Below, one piece after another: positions 18,045 through 26,767 of a stretch of 64,000 nt of DNA. Both the position numbers and the translations under genes were made by a program. The stretch lies in assembly GCF_030656875.1 (NCBI RefSeq), contig NZ_CP130943.1:3782001-3846000 (forward strand). The letters are read 5' to 3'. Source of the DNA: Prescottella sp. R16. Lineage in GTDB: Bacteria; Actinomycetota; Actinomycetes; Mycobacteriales; Mycobacteriaceae. Positions within the stretch are counted from its first letter, which is position 1; each line of letters begins with the position of its first letter. The notes below the pieces were generated by a model that ran no database searches, was not told the DNA's origin, and was given only the letters and a program-made list of their open reading frames with translations.

Positions 18045-18916
18045 TCAGAGGTCCGGCCGGCGCTTCTTCCGAGCACTCAGCAGTGCGCCGTGGATCTCGT
18101 CGATCACCGCAGCCGGGTTCACCATCATCTCCTTGGTGACGAAGTGGATCTGCCAGCCGGCCGTGCGCAGCGCATTCTGTCGATTCCGGTCCCGCGCCAG
18201 TGCCACGCGCCGTCGTACTCGACCACGAGCCGCTCCTTCTCGAACGCGAAATCGACGCGGGCCACGAACTTCCCGTCCGCGTAGATCCGCAGTTGTGGTT
18301 CCGGATGCAGGCCCTCGAAGTGCATCCGCACCCGCAGTTCCGATTCGGGTGGTGATTCGGCGCGCGGATCGGTCAGCGCCAACGCCTCGCGGGCCCGCAC
18401 GACCCCGTGATCGTGACGGTCCGCGAGATACGACGCCATCCGCTGCTGCGTCGTCGACCCCGCGCGCAGGATCCGATCGGCGTCCGCCACGGCCCGGATC
18501 AGCGGCCGGCCGGCAAGTACGTCGAACACCATTCGTTCCGGGCTCGCGATCGCGATCGTCCCCCACGGCTGGTGGTCGGTGGACGCGATCCGGACCCGTC
18601 GAACGTTCAGTCCGGGACGACGGTTGACGCGATGCCCGGGCAGTGCGATCACCTCGACCGGATCCGACGTCGACGCCACCTCGACGCCCCGCACCACGGC
18701 CGCCGACCGACCCGTCAGCACGAGCGCTCCGGCCCCGGTGAGCGCGGCCGCCCGGCAACGCAGCTCATGACTGTCGCGGACGACGCTCGGACAGTAGACG
18801 CCGCGGAACAGTCGGCGGACCCGCGGACCCCGCAGATCGGACGCGGTGAGGGCACCGTCGCGTACCGCGTCCCGCCCCACGAACACTTCCGGCAGTTCCG
18901 GCTTTCGTTTCTTCAC
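18045..18916 (-). pseudogene. DUF559 (Vsr-fold endonuclease-like) protein with AbiEi-like N-terminus, frameshifted
   Basis: From a GTG at 18916 the frame encodes an N-terminal winged-helix-like region (KPELPEVFVGRDAVRDGAL, RGPRVRRLFRGVYCPSV) as in AbiEi-type antitoxin/regulator domains. It continues to the DUF559 nuclease-like core ARVDFAFEKERLVVEYDGAW. The frame then changes near 18190-18210: the family sequence continues in another frame as ARDRNRQNALRTAGWQIHFV, running to the stop at 18045. So one small indel around the YDGAWH active-site strand breaks the gene, unless it is a sequencing error. Such proteins are common in several copies in rhodococci and mycobacteria, with unknown function. 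Confidence 0.8.
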
Positions 18917-19018
18917 GACTCGACACGGTGCCGCACCCGACCGTCCGATCCGGCGTCCCGGACCCGAGTTGTCCACAGATTCGAGGGGTCTGCGCGTTTG
19001 TCCACAACCCAATTTCCT

Positions 19019-19163
19019 CGCGTTGTGCGCACTTGTCGCGCATCCGCACCCGGTTTCCTCGCGATAAGTGCGCGAAACGCGAGGGATCCGGCACGCGAGG
19101 AGCGATAAGTGCGCGAAACGCGGGCGGCGGGTGCCGAACCACGCGACAAGTGCGCGAAACGCG
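19019..19163. repeat. Cluster of 21-base repeats spaced exactly 41 bases apart
   Basis: Three direct copies of a 21-base unit, gcgayaagtgcgcgaaacgc plus a final g, begin at 19061, 19102 and 19143, a constant 41-base step. The spacers (20 bases) differ. A fourth, less perfect copy in inverted orientation lies at 19019-19040. The cluster fills the intergenic space between the DUF559 pseudogene and the AAA ATPase gene; only 42 bases separate the last copy from the ATPase start. Confidence 0.9.
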
Positions 19164-19205
19164 GGAGCGAGGGGACGAAACGGGCCCGACACTAGGCTGG
19201 TCCGC

Positions 19206-21404
19206 GTGACCTCTCCCGAACTGACGCTCACGGTCCGGCTCAACACGTCCGCGGCGGACACCCGTCGAGGCGTCGTGCGCCTGCACCCCGAGGTACTCGC
19301 GGCCCTGGGGCTGCGGGAATGGGATGCCGTCTCGCTCGTCGGGGCGCGGACGACGGCCGCGGTCGCGGGCATCGCGCCGAGCGGCACCCCCACCGGAACA
19401 GCCCTGCTCGACGACGTCACGCTGTCGAATGCGGGGCTGCGCGAGAACGCGTCGGTGGTCGTCGCTCCCGTCACCGTGTACGGGGCGCGCGCCGTCACGG
19501 TGAGCGGCTCCGGCCTGGCACAGCAGTCCATCTCGGAGGCGACGCTGCGTCAGGCGCTGCTCGGCAAGGTGTTGACCGTCGGTGACGCGGTGTCGCTGCT
19601 GCCGCGTGATCTCGGCCCGGGCACCAGTACCTCGTCGGCGACGCAGGCCCTGTCGCGGACGTTCGGTGTCACGTGGACGTCGGAGCTGCTGACCGTGACG
19701 GGCGTCGACCCGGCGGGCGGGCCGGTGAGTGTGCAGCCCAATTCTGCGGTGAGCTGGGGTTCCGGTGGCCCGGCGGCAATGACTGCCGCGCAACCGATTC
19801 CGGCGTCCACCACCCGGACCACCGCCACCAGGCCCGCCGGCTCCCGCCCCACCGGGACGGTCCCGGTCGACGAGCTGGTCGGGGTGTCCGCGCAGGCCGG
19901 CAAGCTCACCGAGTGGCTCGCACTCGCCCTCGACGAGCCGGAACTGCTGCGCACGCTCGGCGCGTCCCCGCATCTCGGGGTGCTGGTCACCGGGCCGGCC
20001 GGGGTGGGGAAGGCGACGCTGACCCGGTCGGTGCTCGCGGCCCGGCAGGTCGTCGAACTGGACGGCCCCGGTGTCGGCGCGTCCGAGGCACAGTCGCGGC
20101 TCGAGCGGGTCACCGCCGCCGTGGACGCGGTGCGGTCCGGCGGGGTGCTGTTGGTCACCGACGTCGACGCCCTGCTGCCCGCCACCCGCGAGCCGGTGTC
20201 GACGCTGATCCTCGATCAGTTGCGGCGGGCCGTGGACACTCCGTCGGTGGCGTTCGTCGCGACCACCGCACATCCCGAATCGGTCGACGACCGACTCCGG
20301 GAACCGGAGTTGTGCGACCGGGAACTGACCCTGCCCCTCCCCGACGGCACGGGCCGCCGACAGCTGCTCGAGCATCTGCTCCGACAGGTCCCCACCGAGG
20401 ATCTCGACGTCACCGAGATCGCTTCGCGCACCCCCGGATTCGTTGTCGCCGACCTGGCGGCACTGTGCCGGGAGGCGGCGCTGCGGGCGGCGTCGCGGGC
20501 CAACACCGACAAGACCGAGCCGTGTCTGACGCAGGCCGATCTGATCGGTGCCCTCGACGTGATCCGCCCGCTGTCCCGTTCCGGTACAGAGGAACTCGCG
20601 ATCGGCAGCATCACCCTCGACGACGTCGGTGACATGGTCGAGACGAAACAGGCACTCACCGAGGCTGTGCTGTGGCCGTTGCAGCACCCGGACTCGTTCG
20701 CCCGCCTGGGCGTCGAACCACCACGCGGCGTGCTGCTGTACGGGCCGCCCGGCTGCGGTAAGACGTACCTCGTTCGCGCCCTGGCCAGTTCCGGCCAGCT
20801 CAGTGTGCACGCCGTCAAAGGCGCCGAACTGATGGACAAGTGGGTGGGCGCGTCGGAGAAGGCGGTGCGCGAACTGTTCCAGCGGGCCCGCGACTCGGCG
20901 CCGTCCCTGATCTTCCTCGACGAGGTGGACGCCCTCGCCCCGCGCCGCGGCCAGAGCAGCGACTCCGGTGTCACCGACCGGGTCGTGGCCGCGCTGCTCA
21001 CCGAACTCGACGGCGTCGAACCGCTGCGCGACGTCGTCGTGCTCGGCGCCACCAACCGTCCCGACCTGGTCGACCCGGCACTGCTGCGCCCCGGACGGCT
21101 CGAACGCCTGGTGTTCGTGCCGCCACCGGACGCCGACGCCCGCCGGGAGATCCTGCGGACGTCGGGCCGGTCGGTGCCGCTCGCCGACGACGTGAATCTC
21201 GACGAACTCGCCCACGATCTGGACGGCTACTCGGCCGCCGACTGTTCCGCCCTGCTACGGGAGGCCGCGCTCACCGCGATGCGCCGGGACGTCGATGCCG
21301 CCACCGTCACCGCCGACGACGTCGCGACAGCCCGGAAAGCGGTGCGGCCGTCGCTGGACGCGGCACAGGTGGCGCATCTGAAGGAGTACGCGGAGAACCG
21401 GTGA
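19206..21404 (+). CDS. Two-domain AAA+ ATPase, CDC48/VAT-like
   Basis: A 732-residue protein from a GTG at 19206, orthologous in position and design to Rv0435c. The N-terminal ~190 residues form a CDC48_N-like double-psi barrel region (RRGVVRLHPEVLAALGLREW). The first AAA module has Walker A GVLVTGPAGVGKATLTRS and Walker B VLLVTDVDALLPA, whose usual glutamate is replaced, so hydrolysis there may be weak. The second module is canonical: GVLLYGPPGCGKTYLVRALA, LIFLDEVDALAPRRGQ, ATNRPDLVDPALLRPGR. Probably a hexameric unfoldase or segregase. Ends with the helical lid and a short charged tail. Confidence 0.93.
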   Translation: MTSPELTLTVRLNTSAADTRRGVVRLHPEVLAALGLREWDAVSLVGARTTAAVAGIAPSGTPTGTALLDDVTLSNAGLRENASVVVAPVTVYGARAVTVSGSGLAQQSISEATLRQALLGKVLTVGDAVSLLPRDLGPGTSTSSATQALSRTFGVTWTSELLTVTGVDPAGGPVSVQPNSAVSWGSGGPAAMTAAQPIPASTTRTTATRPAGSRPTGTVPVDELVGVSAQAGKLTEWLALALDEPELLRTLGASPHLGVLVTGPAGVGKATLTRSVLAARQVVELDGPGVGASEAQSRLERVTAAVDAVRSGGVLLVTDVDALLPATREPVSTLILDQLRRAVDTPSVAFVATTAHPESVDDRLREPELCDRELTLPLPDGTGRRQLLEHLLRQVPTEDLDVTEIASRTPGFVVADLAALCREAALRAASRANTDKTEPCLTQADLIGALDVIRPLSRSGTEELAIGSITLDDVGDMVETKQALTEAVLWPLQHPDSFARLGVEPPRGVLLYGPPGCGKTYLVRALASSGQLSVHAVKGAELMDKWVGASEKAVRELFQRARDSAPSLIFLDEVDALAPRRGQSSDSGVTDRVVAALLTELDGVEPLRDVVVLGATNRPDLVDPALLRPGRLERLVFVPPPDADARREILRTSGRSVPLADDVNLDELAHDLDGYSAADCSALLREAALTAMRRDVDAATVTADDVATARKAVRPSLDAAQVAHLKEYAENR

Positions 21405-21422
21405 CCGGCCGGTAGCGTCGAG

Positions 21423-22787
21423 GTGGTGACCACGAACGTCCGCGCCCCGCTGCCCGTTGCCGCCGCCCTGTTCACCGGGGCGCTGGGCACGTATGCGCTG
21501 ATCAGCCCGCCCGAATGGTACGGCGCGTTCGCGGCGTCCAGCCGGCAGCTGCAGTCGTGGCTCAGCGCGATCCCGACGGCCGTCGCGATCGGCACCATCG
21601 TCGCGGTCCTCGCGTACTGGGCACTGCAGCGCACCGCCACCACCCGGCCGGCGTGGGTGACGGCGGCCGTCGCGACCGCCGCGCTGATCGCGATCCGGTT
21701 CGCGGTGCACGGCGCCGCCGACGTCGACGTGCTGACGCTCCTGCACTACGGCAAGTGCATCGCCGCCGGAATCCTGTTGGGGGCGACGGTCGCAGCGGCA
21801 TGGGCCCGCCCGATCCCGCGGCTCGCGCTGGTGATCGCGTCCGCGTCCACACTCGTTCTCGCGCACGGCGCCCGCGCCGGCTGGTCACCGAGCACCTCCA
21901 CCCTCGGCGAGCCGTCGTGGTGGATCCTCGTGCCCGCCCTCGTCCTCGCACTCGCATGCGCGGTCACCGCCACGACGTCCGACGAACCCTCCCGCACCCC
22001 CGCGGAGGTCGCCGGAGCCATCGCGGTCGCGGCCCTCACCCTCGCCGGCGCGCACCGACTGCTGGGGTCGTGGATCGACAGCCCGGACGGCTCCCGGTTC
22101 CGGCTGTGGGTCGTCATCGGCATCAGCCTCGTCCTCGTCGTCGTCCTCACCGAACTGTGGGCCCGACGCCTCGACGCACCGTTCCTGTTCGCCGCGACCG
22201 CCGTCGCCGCCGCCGTCCCGTTCGTCGCGACCGTGCTGTGGCAGGAATCGCTGCAGCAGATCGCGTGGGCCGTGGTGGCCGTCGGGATCGCAGCGGTGAC
22301 GGCCGGAATGCTTGCCGCACCGCGGCTGCCGTCGCCCGTCGTCGGGCCGGCCGTGCTCGCGGTGATCCCGCTCTGGACGCTGATCGACCCGACACCGTCC
22401 ACCGGCGTCGGACTATTGGTCGTCGAACTCGCCGTCCTCGGCGTCGGCATCGGCCTCACCCTCGGGGCGACCCTGCCCGACGTCGGCGGCCTCGCGGTCC
22501 TCGGACTCGTCGTACCACTGCTGTCGCTGGTGTTCACGACGGTCGTCGACATCACGACACGGTTCGAGACCTCCACGGCGTTCGTGCCGGACCACTCTGC
22601 TTTCCATCTCTATGCCGCCCTCGAGATACCTGCCGACACGTCCGTTCCGTTCTCGGACGACATCACCTTCGACCGGCTGGCCGCCGCGGCGCTGCTGCTG
22701 GTGGTCGTGTTCTGCGGGTTCGCGTTGCGGCCCCGGCGGTCAGTCGACGAGGTCGAGTTCCCGGAGGCGGGCGAAGACGAGTCGTGA
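21423..22787 (+). CDS. Multi-spanning membrane protein of unknown function
   Basis: A 454-residue protein from a GTG at 21423 (a second GTG at 21426 is equally possible). It begins 18 bases after the ATPase stop, so it is probably co-transcribed. Hydrophobicity suggests 11-12 membrane helices, for example TAVAIGTIVAVLAYWALQRT, WWILVPALVLALACAVTATT and LLVVELAVLGVGIGLTLGAT. A longer, more polar loop follows residue ~370 (FETSTAFVPDHSAFHLYAAL). The C-terminus ends FPEAGEDES. I do not recognise a family. The last 48 bases overlap, tail to tail, the Nudix gene on the other strand. Confidence 0.75.
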   Translation: MVTTNVRAPLPVAAALFTGALGTYALISPPEWYGAFAASSRQLQSWLSAIPTAVAIGTIVAVLAYWALQRTATTRPAWVTAAVATAALIAIRFAVHGAADVDVLTLLHYGKCIAAGILLGATVAAAWARPIPRLALVIASASTLVLAHGARAGWSPSTSTLGEPSWWILVPALVLALACAVTATTSDEPSRTPAEVAGAIAVAALTLAGAHRLLGSWIDSPDGSRFRLWVVIGISLVLVVVLTELWARRLDAPFLFAATAVAAAVPFVATVLWQESLQQIAWAVVAVGIAAVTAGMLAAPRLPSPVVGPAVLAVIPLWTLIDPTPSTGVGLLVVELAVLGVGIGLTLGATLPDVGGLAVLGLVVPLLSLVFTTVVDITTRFETSTAFVPDHSAFHLYAALEIPADTSVPFSDDITFDRLAAAALLLVVVFCGFALRPRRSVDEVEFPEAGEDES

Positions 22788-23174
22788 GCCGGGGGCGGTT
22801 TCGGGGAGTGCGGTGTATTCGGCTTCGGTGAAGTAGCGGATTTCGTCGACTTCGCTGGTGGCGTGGGGTTCGTCGACGAGGTCGGCGAGGTAGCACGTCA
22901 TGTGGAGTCGGGTGCCGGGGCGGTGTCCGAAGGCGGGGGCTTCGAACACGCCGAGTTCGCGGAGGGTGCCGGGGACGATGCCGGTGTCGAGTTCTTCGCG
23001 GATTTCCCGGTGCAGGGCTTGTTCGGCGGTTTCGCCGGGGTCGATCTTGCCGCCGGCCATGTAGAAGGCGGTCTTGCCGGACGATCGGGCCTGGAGGAGG
23101 CGGCGGTCGCGGATGTGGGCGAGGGCGGCGGTGCGGATCACGGGGAGGTCGTCGTCGGGCACGCGTCGAAACAT
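22740..23174 (-). CDS. Nudix hydrolase
   Basis: A 144-residue protein from the ATG at 23174; longer starts would enter the Mrp promoter region. The Nudix box GKIDPGETAEQALHREIREE, completed by LDTG, fits Gx5Ex7REUxEExGU. It begins PVIRTAALAHIRDRRLLQAR, and has the FYMAGG strand before the box. The group hydrolyses nucleoside diphosphates linked to another moiety; the short length and lack of a second domain suggest a MutT-like or broad housecleaning enzyme. Its 3' end overlaps the membrane-protein gene by 48 bases in antisense. Confidence 0.9.
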   Translation of the reverse strand: MFRRVPDDDLPVIRTAALAHIRDRRLLQARSSGKTAFYMAGGKIDPGETAEQALHREIREELDTGIVPGTLRELGVFEAPAFGHRPGTRLHMTCYLADLVDEPHATSEVDEIRYFTEAEYTALPETAPGSRLVFARLRELDLVD

Positions 23175-23381
23175 ACTCCCGGTCCCGACGCATCCGGCCG
23201 TTCGAGACACCACCCGCCCATTCGAGCGGTTTGCCCGTTTCATACCGCTCGTGAGTGTTGTCGGTGCCTTTTGTAGAATGGCTCCGGTAGTCCGTCTTGC
23301 GACCTGTTCGCCCGGTCTACTCGACTCTCGGTTCGCGCCGATTCGTCACCCCGCCGCCCGGACAACCCGACGGAGTGCCAT

Positions 23382-26216
23382 TTGCTGGTCGTATTGATCG
23401 CTCACGCCCTTGCTGCTGTTCTGGCTCCACTCGTCGTGCGATCAATGGGACGCAACGGATTCTTCCCGCTGGCCCTCGTGCCGCTCGCGAGTCTCGGCTG
23501 GGTGATCGCCAACTGGGGTGTCGAGCGGGAACTGCACATCAGCTGGGTGCCCGGCCTGTCGATGGACATCGACATGCGGTTCGATTCCCTCGCCGCGATC
23601 ATGTCGGTGCTGGTCCTGGGTGTCGGCACCCTGATCCTGGTCTACTGCGCCCGCTACTTCACCGACGACGAACCCCGCCTCGGCATCTTCGCCGCCGAGA
23701 TGGTCGCGTTCGCGGGCGCCATGTTCGGCCTGGTGACCAGCGACAACATGATCATCCTCTACACGTTCTGGGAACTGACGACGATCCTGTCGTTCCTGCT
23801 CGTGGGCCACTACGCCGAACGTGCGACCAGTCGGCGCGCGGCGACGCAGGCGCTGCTCGTGACCACCGCGGGTGGCCTGGCGATGCTGGTCGGCATCATC
23901 ATGCTCGGCCAGCTGGTGGGCAGCTACAACATCTCCGACGTCGTCGCGCACCCTCCGGACGGCTGGCTCGCGAGCGTCGCGATCGTGCTGGTGCTGATCG
24001 GCGCGCTGTCGAAGTCCGCGATCGTGCCGCTGCACTTCTGGCTGCCGGGTGCGATGGCCGCCCCCACCCCGGTCAGCGGGTACCTGCACGCGGCCGCGAT
24101 GGTGAAGGCCGGCATCTATCTCGTGGCGCGGCTGGCTCCCGGGTTCGCGGATTCGCCGCCGTGGCGGGTCACGATCATCGTGTTGGGCCTGATCACGATG
24201 CTGCTCGCCGGCTGGCGCTCGCTACGGTCGTTCGACCTCAAACTGGTGCTCGCGTTCGGCACCGTCAGCCAACTCGGCTTCCTGACGGTCCTCGTCGGTG
24301 TCGGCACCCGCGACGCCGCTCTCGCCGGTATGACGATGGTCGTCGCGCACGCCATGTTCAAGGCCGCCCTGTTCATGGTGGTCGGCATCATCGACCACAC
24401 CACCGGCACCCGCGACATCCGCAAGCTCGCCCGGCTGGGTCCGAGCGCCCCGTGGCTGGCGGTGATCGCGGCCCTCGCGGCCGCGTCGATGGCCGGGCTG
24501 CCACCGTTCCTCGGGTTCGTCGGCAAGGAGGCCGCGCTCGAGGCGATCCTCACCACCGATGTCCTCGACCCGTGGGCGCGCATCGCGACGCTGGCCGGGA
24601 TCGTGCTCGGTTCGGTGCTCACCCTCGCGTACAGCATCCGGTTCGTGTGGGGTGCGTTCGGGCGTAAACGACAGAAGCATCCGAGCCCGGCCGTCGCCAG
24701 CATGCACGCCCCGTCGGCCCTGTTCCTGGCACCGCCCGCGCTGCTCGCGGTCGCCGGCCTGGCCGCCGGACCGCTGTCCCCGCAGTTCGAGAAGCTCCTG
24801 ACGCCGTACACGACGACCCTGCCGGCCGGGCCGCACCCCGACTACCACCTGGCGCTGTGGCACGGATTCAACATGCCGCTGCTGCTCACCGCCCTGGTCA
24901 TCGCACTCGGCACCGTGCTGTTCGTCGCGCACCGGTGGGCGGCCACCCACGTGCGGTTCCAGAATCCGCCGCTCGGCAACGCCGACCGCGTGTACGACGC
25001 CGTCCTGCGCGGCATGGACACCCTGTCGATGCGACTGACCGGTTTCACACAGCGCGGTTCGCTGCCGCTGACGCAGTCCACGATCCTCACGACACTGATC
25101 TTGCTGCCGGTGATCCTGCTGGCACTGAACACCGACGTGTGGGCACGGATCCGGTTGTGGGAGTCGCCGCTGCAGCTCGTCGTCGGCATCATGATGATCT
25201 CGGCGGCACTCTCCGCGGTGGTGCTGCGCAACCGCCTGGCCGCGGTCATTCTCGTCGGCCTGAGCGGCTACGGCTGCGGTGTCATCTTCGCCCTGCACGG
25301 CGCCCCGGACCTGGCACTCACCCAGTTCCTCGTCGAGACACTGACCCTGGTGATCTTCGTGCTGGTGCTGCGCAAGCTGCCCGCCGAAATCGACGAACGG
25401 CAGGCCGTCGGCTTCAAGCTGCCGCGGGCGCTGCTCGCGATCGGCGTCGGCGCCACGATCACGACGCTCGCCGCATACGCGATGAACGCCCGCAACTCGG
25501 TACCGATCCATCTCCAGCTTCCGGAGGCCGCGTACACGCTCGGCAACGGCCGCAACGTCGTCAATGTGCTGCTCGTCGACATCCGTGCGTGGGACACGCT
25601 CGGGGAGATCTCGGTGCTGCTCGTCGCCGCGACCGGTGTCGCGAGCCTGGTGTTCCGGCACCGCCGGTTCGGGACCGCGCCGCGCGTGTCCGACGCCCCG
25701 TCCATCGTGCTGGACGCGGCCGCGTCGAACACCGAGACGACGTGGCTGCGCGGCGGTGACCTCATCGATCCGCGGCACCGCTCGCTCGTCCTCGAGGTGA
25801 CGACCCGGCTGATCTTCCCGACGATGATGGTGCTGTCGGTGTACTTCTTCTTCTCCGGCCACAACGCGCCCGGCGGCGGGTTCGCGGGCGGCCTGACGGC
25901 CGGTCTGGCGCTGGTGCTGCGATACCTCGCCGGCGGCCGCTACGAGCTCGGCGAAACCGTCCCGATCGACGCCGGAAAGATCCTCGGCATCGGCCTGCTG
26001 CTCGCCGCCGGCACCGCCGTGACATCGCTGCTGCTGGGTGCGCCGCCGCTGTCGTCGGCGGTGTTCGAGGTGACCCTGCCGCTGCTCGGGCACATCAAAC
26101 TCGTCACCGCGCTGTTCTTCGACCTGGGGGTGTACCTGATCGTGGTGGGCCTCGTGCTCGACGTGCTCCGCAGTCTCGGGGCCCGACTCGACGCGAAGGA
26201 GGAGGTGAACGCGTGA
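23382..26216 (+). CDS. mrpA: Na+/H+ antiporter subunit A (MrpA/MnhA, fused with the MrpB domain)
   Basis: A 944-residue membrane protein; the TTG at 23382 (GGAGTG upstream) gives the usual N-terminus LVVLIAHALAAVLAPLVV, with an ATG 21 codons later as the alternative. Residues ~60-450 are the NuoL-like proton-channel core (YTFWELTTILSFLLVGHYAE, KSAIVPLHFWLPGAMAAPTP). The middle holds the MrpA-specific hydrophobic part. The last ~150 residues (FFFSGHNAPGGGFAGGLTAG) are the MrpB domain, fused as in most actinobacteria. Mrp complexes use the proton gradient to expel Na+ and support alkaline and salt tolerance. First gene of a six-gene overlapping operon. Confidence 0.96.
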   Translation: MLVVLIAHALAAVLAPLVVRSMGRNGFFPLALVPLASLGWVIANWGVERELHISWVPGLSMDIDMRFDSLAAIMSVLVLGVGTLILVYCARYFTDDEPRLGIFAAEMVAFAGAMFGLVTSDNMIILYTFWELTTILSFLLVGHYAERATSRRAATQALLVTTAGGLAMLVGIIMLGQLVGSYNISDVVAHPPDGWLASVAIVLVLIGALSKSAIVPLHFWLPGAMAAPTPVSGYLHAAAMVKAGIYLVARLAPGFADSPPWRVTIIVLGLITMLLAGWRSLRSFDLKLVLAFGTVSQLGFLTVLVGVGTRDAALAGMTMVVAHAMFKAALFMVVGIIDHTTGTRDIRKLARLGPSAPWLAVIAALAAASMAGLPPFLGFVGKEAALEAILTTDVLDPWARIATLAGIVLGSVLTLAYSIRFVWGAFGRKRQKHPSPAVASMHAPSALFLAPPALLAVAGLAAGPLSPQFEKLLTPYTTTLPAGPHPDYHLALWHGFNMPLLLTALVIALGTVLFVAHRWAATHVRFQNPPLGNADRVYDAVLRGMDTLSMRLTGFTQRGSLPLTQSTILTTLILLPVILLALNTDVWARIRLWESPLQLVVGIMMISAALSAVVLRNRLAAVILVGLSGYGCGVIFALHGAPDLALTQFLVETLTLVIFVLVLRKLPAEIDERQAVGFKLPRALLAIGVGATITTLAAYAMNARNSVPIHLQLPEAAYTLGNGRNVVNVLLVDIRAWDTLGEISVLLVAATGVASLVFRHRRFGTAPRVSDAPSIVLDAAASNTETTWLRGGDLIDPRHRSLVLEVTTRLIFPTMMVLSVYFFFSGHNAPGGGFAGGLTAGLALVLRYLAGGRYELGETVPIDAGKILGIGLLLAAGTAVTSLLLGAPPLSSAVFEVTLPLLGHIKLVTALFFDLGVYLIVVGLVLDVLRSLGARLDAKEEVNA

Positions 26217-26767
26217 TGGACGCCGACCTCGCCTCGCTGATCCTGATCGGTGTGCTGTCCTCGGCCGGCGTGTACCTGCTGATCGAACGCAGCATCACCC
26301 GCATGCTGCTGGGGCTGCTGCTCATCGGCAACGCCGTCAACCTGCTCATTCTCACCGTCGGCGGCCGGTCCGGGAATCCGCCGATCGTCGGACGCGACTC
26401 GATCCACGAGGAGATGGCCGACCCGCTGGCCCAGGCGATGATCCTGACCGCCATCGTCATCACGATGGGCATCGCCGCGTTCGTGCTGGCCCTCGCCTAC
26501 CGCTCCTACAAGATCAACACCGCGGACCGGGTCGAGGACGACCCCGAGGACACCAAGGTGTCCCAGCGGCGCACCCCCGCGGACGCGCCGGACCGCGACC
26601 GCTCCGACGACCCGGTCACCGGTGCACCGTCGAAGATCGGCGACGCCTTCGACGCCGAGGGCAACCCGATCCCCGTCGAACTCGTCGAGGAACCCGAGGA
26701 CTACCGGGCGTCCGAGAACCATCTGGACGACCCCGACGACACGGAATCCGTGGGAGGACACCGATGA
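26213..26767 (+). CDS. mrpC: Na+/H+ antiporter subunit C (MrpC), with a long acidic C-terminal tail
   Basis: 184 residues from GTG at 26213 (or ATG at 26216), translationally coupled to mrpA and preceded by AAGGAGGAGGTGAAC. The first ~105 residues form the NuoK-like three-helix subunit: ILIGVLSSAGVYLLIERSIT, RMLLGLLLIGNAVNLLILTV, AQAMILTAIVITMGIAAFVL. MrpC is usually about 110-130 residues. Here an additional ~70-residue hydrophilic tail rich in Asp, Glu, Pro and Arg extends into the cytoplasm. It overlaps mrpD by four bases. Confidence 0.95.
   Translation: MMDADLASLILIGVLSSAGVYLLIERSITRMLLGLLLIGNAVNLLILTVGGRSGNPPIVGRDSIHEEMADPLAQAMILTAIVITMGIAAFVLALAYRSYKINTADRVEDDPEDTKVSQRRTPADAPDRDRSDDPVTGAPSKIGDAFDAEGNPIPVELVEEPEDYRASENHLDDPDDTESVGGHR

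Noticed and set aside
19061-19163. CRISPR array
   Set aside because: Only three direct units of 21 bases with 20-base spacers, no leader or cas genes, and a further copy is inverted.
24222-26093. 623-codon frame antisense to mrpA
   Set aside because: Arg/Gln/Glu-rich shadow of a membrane-protein gene; no start signal or family.
23382-26216. Missing mrpB
   Set aside because: The MrpB domain is present as the C-terminal part of the mrpA product, so the operon is complete.
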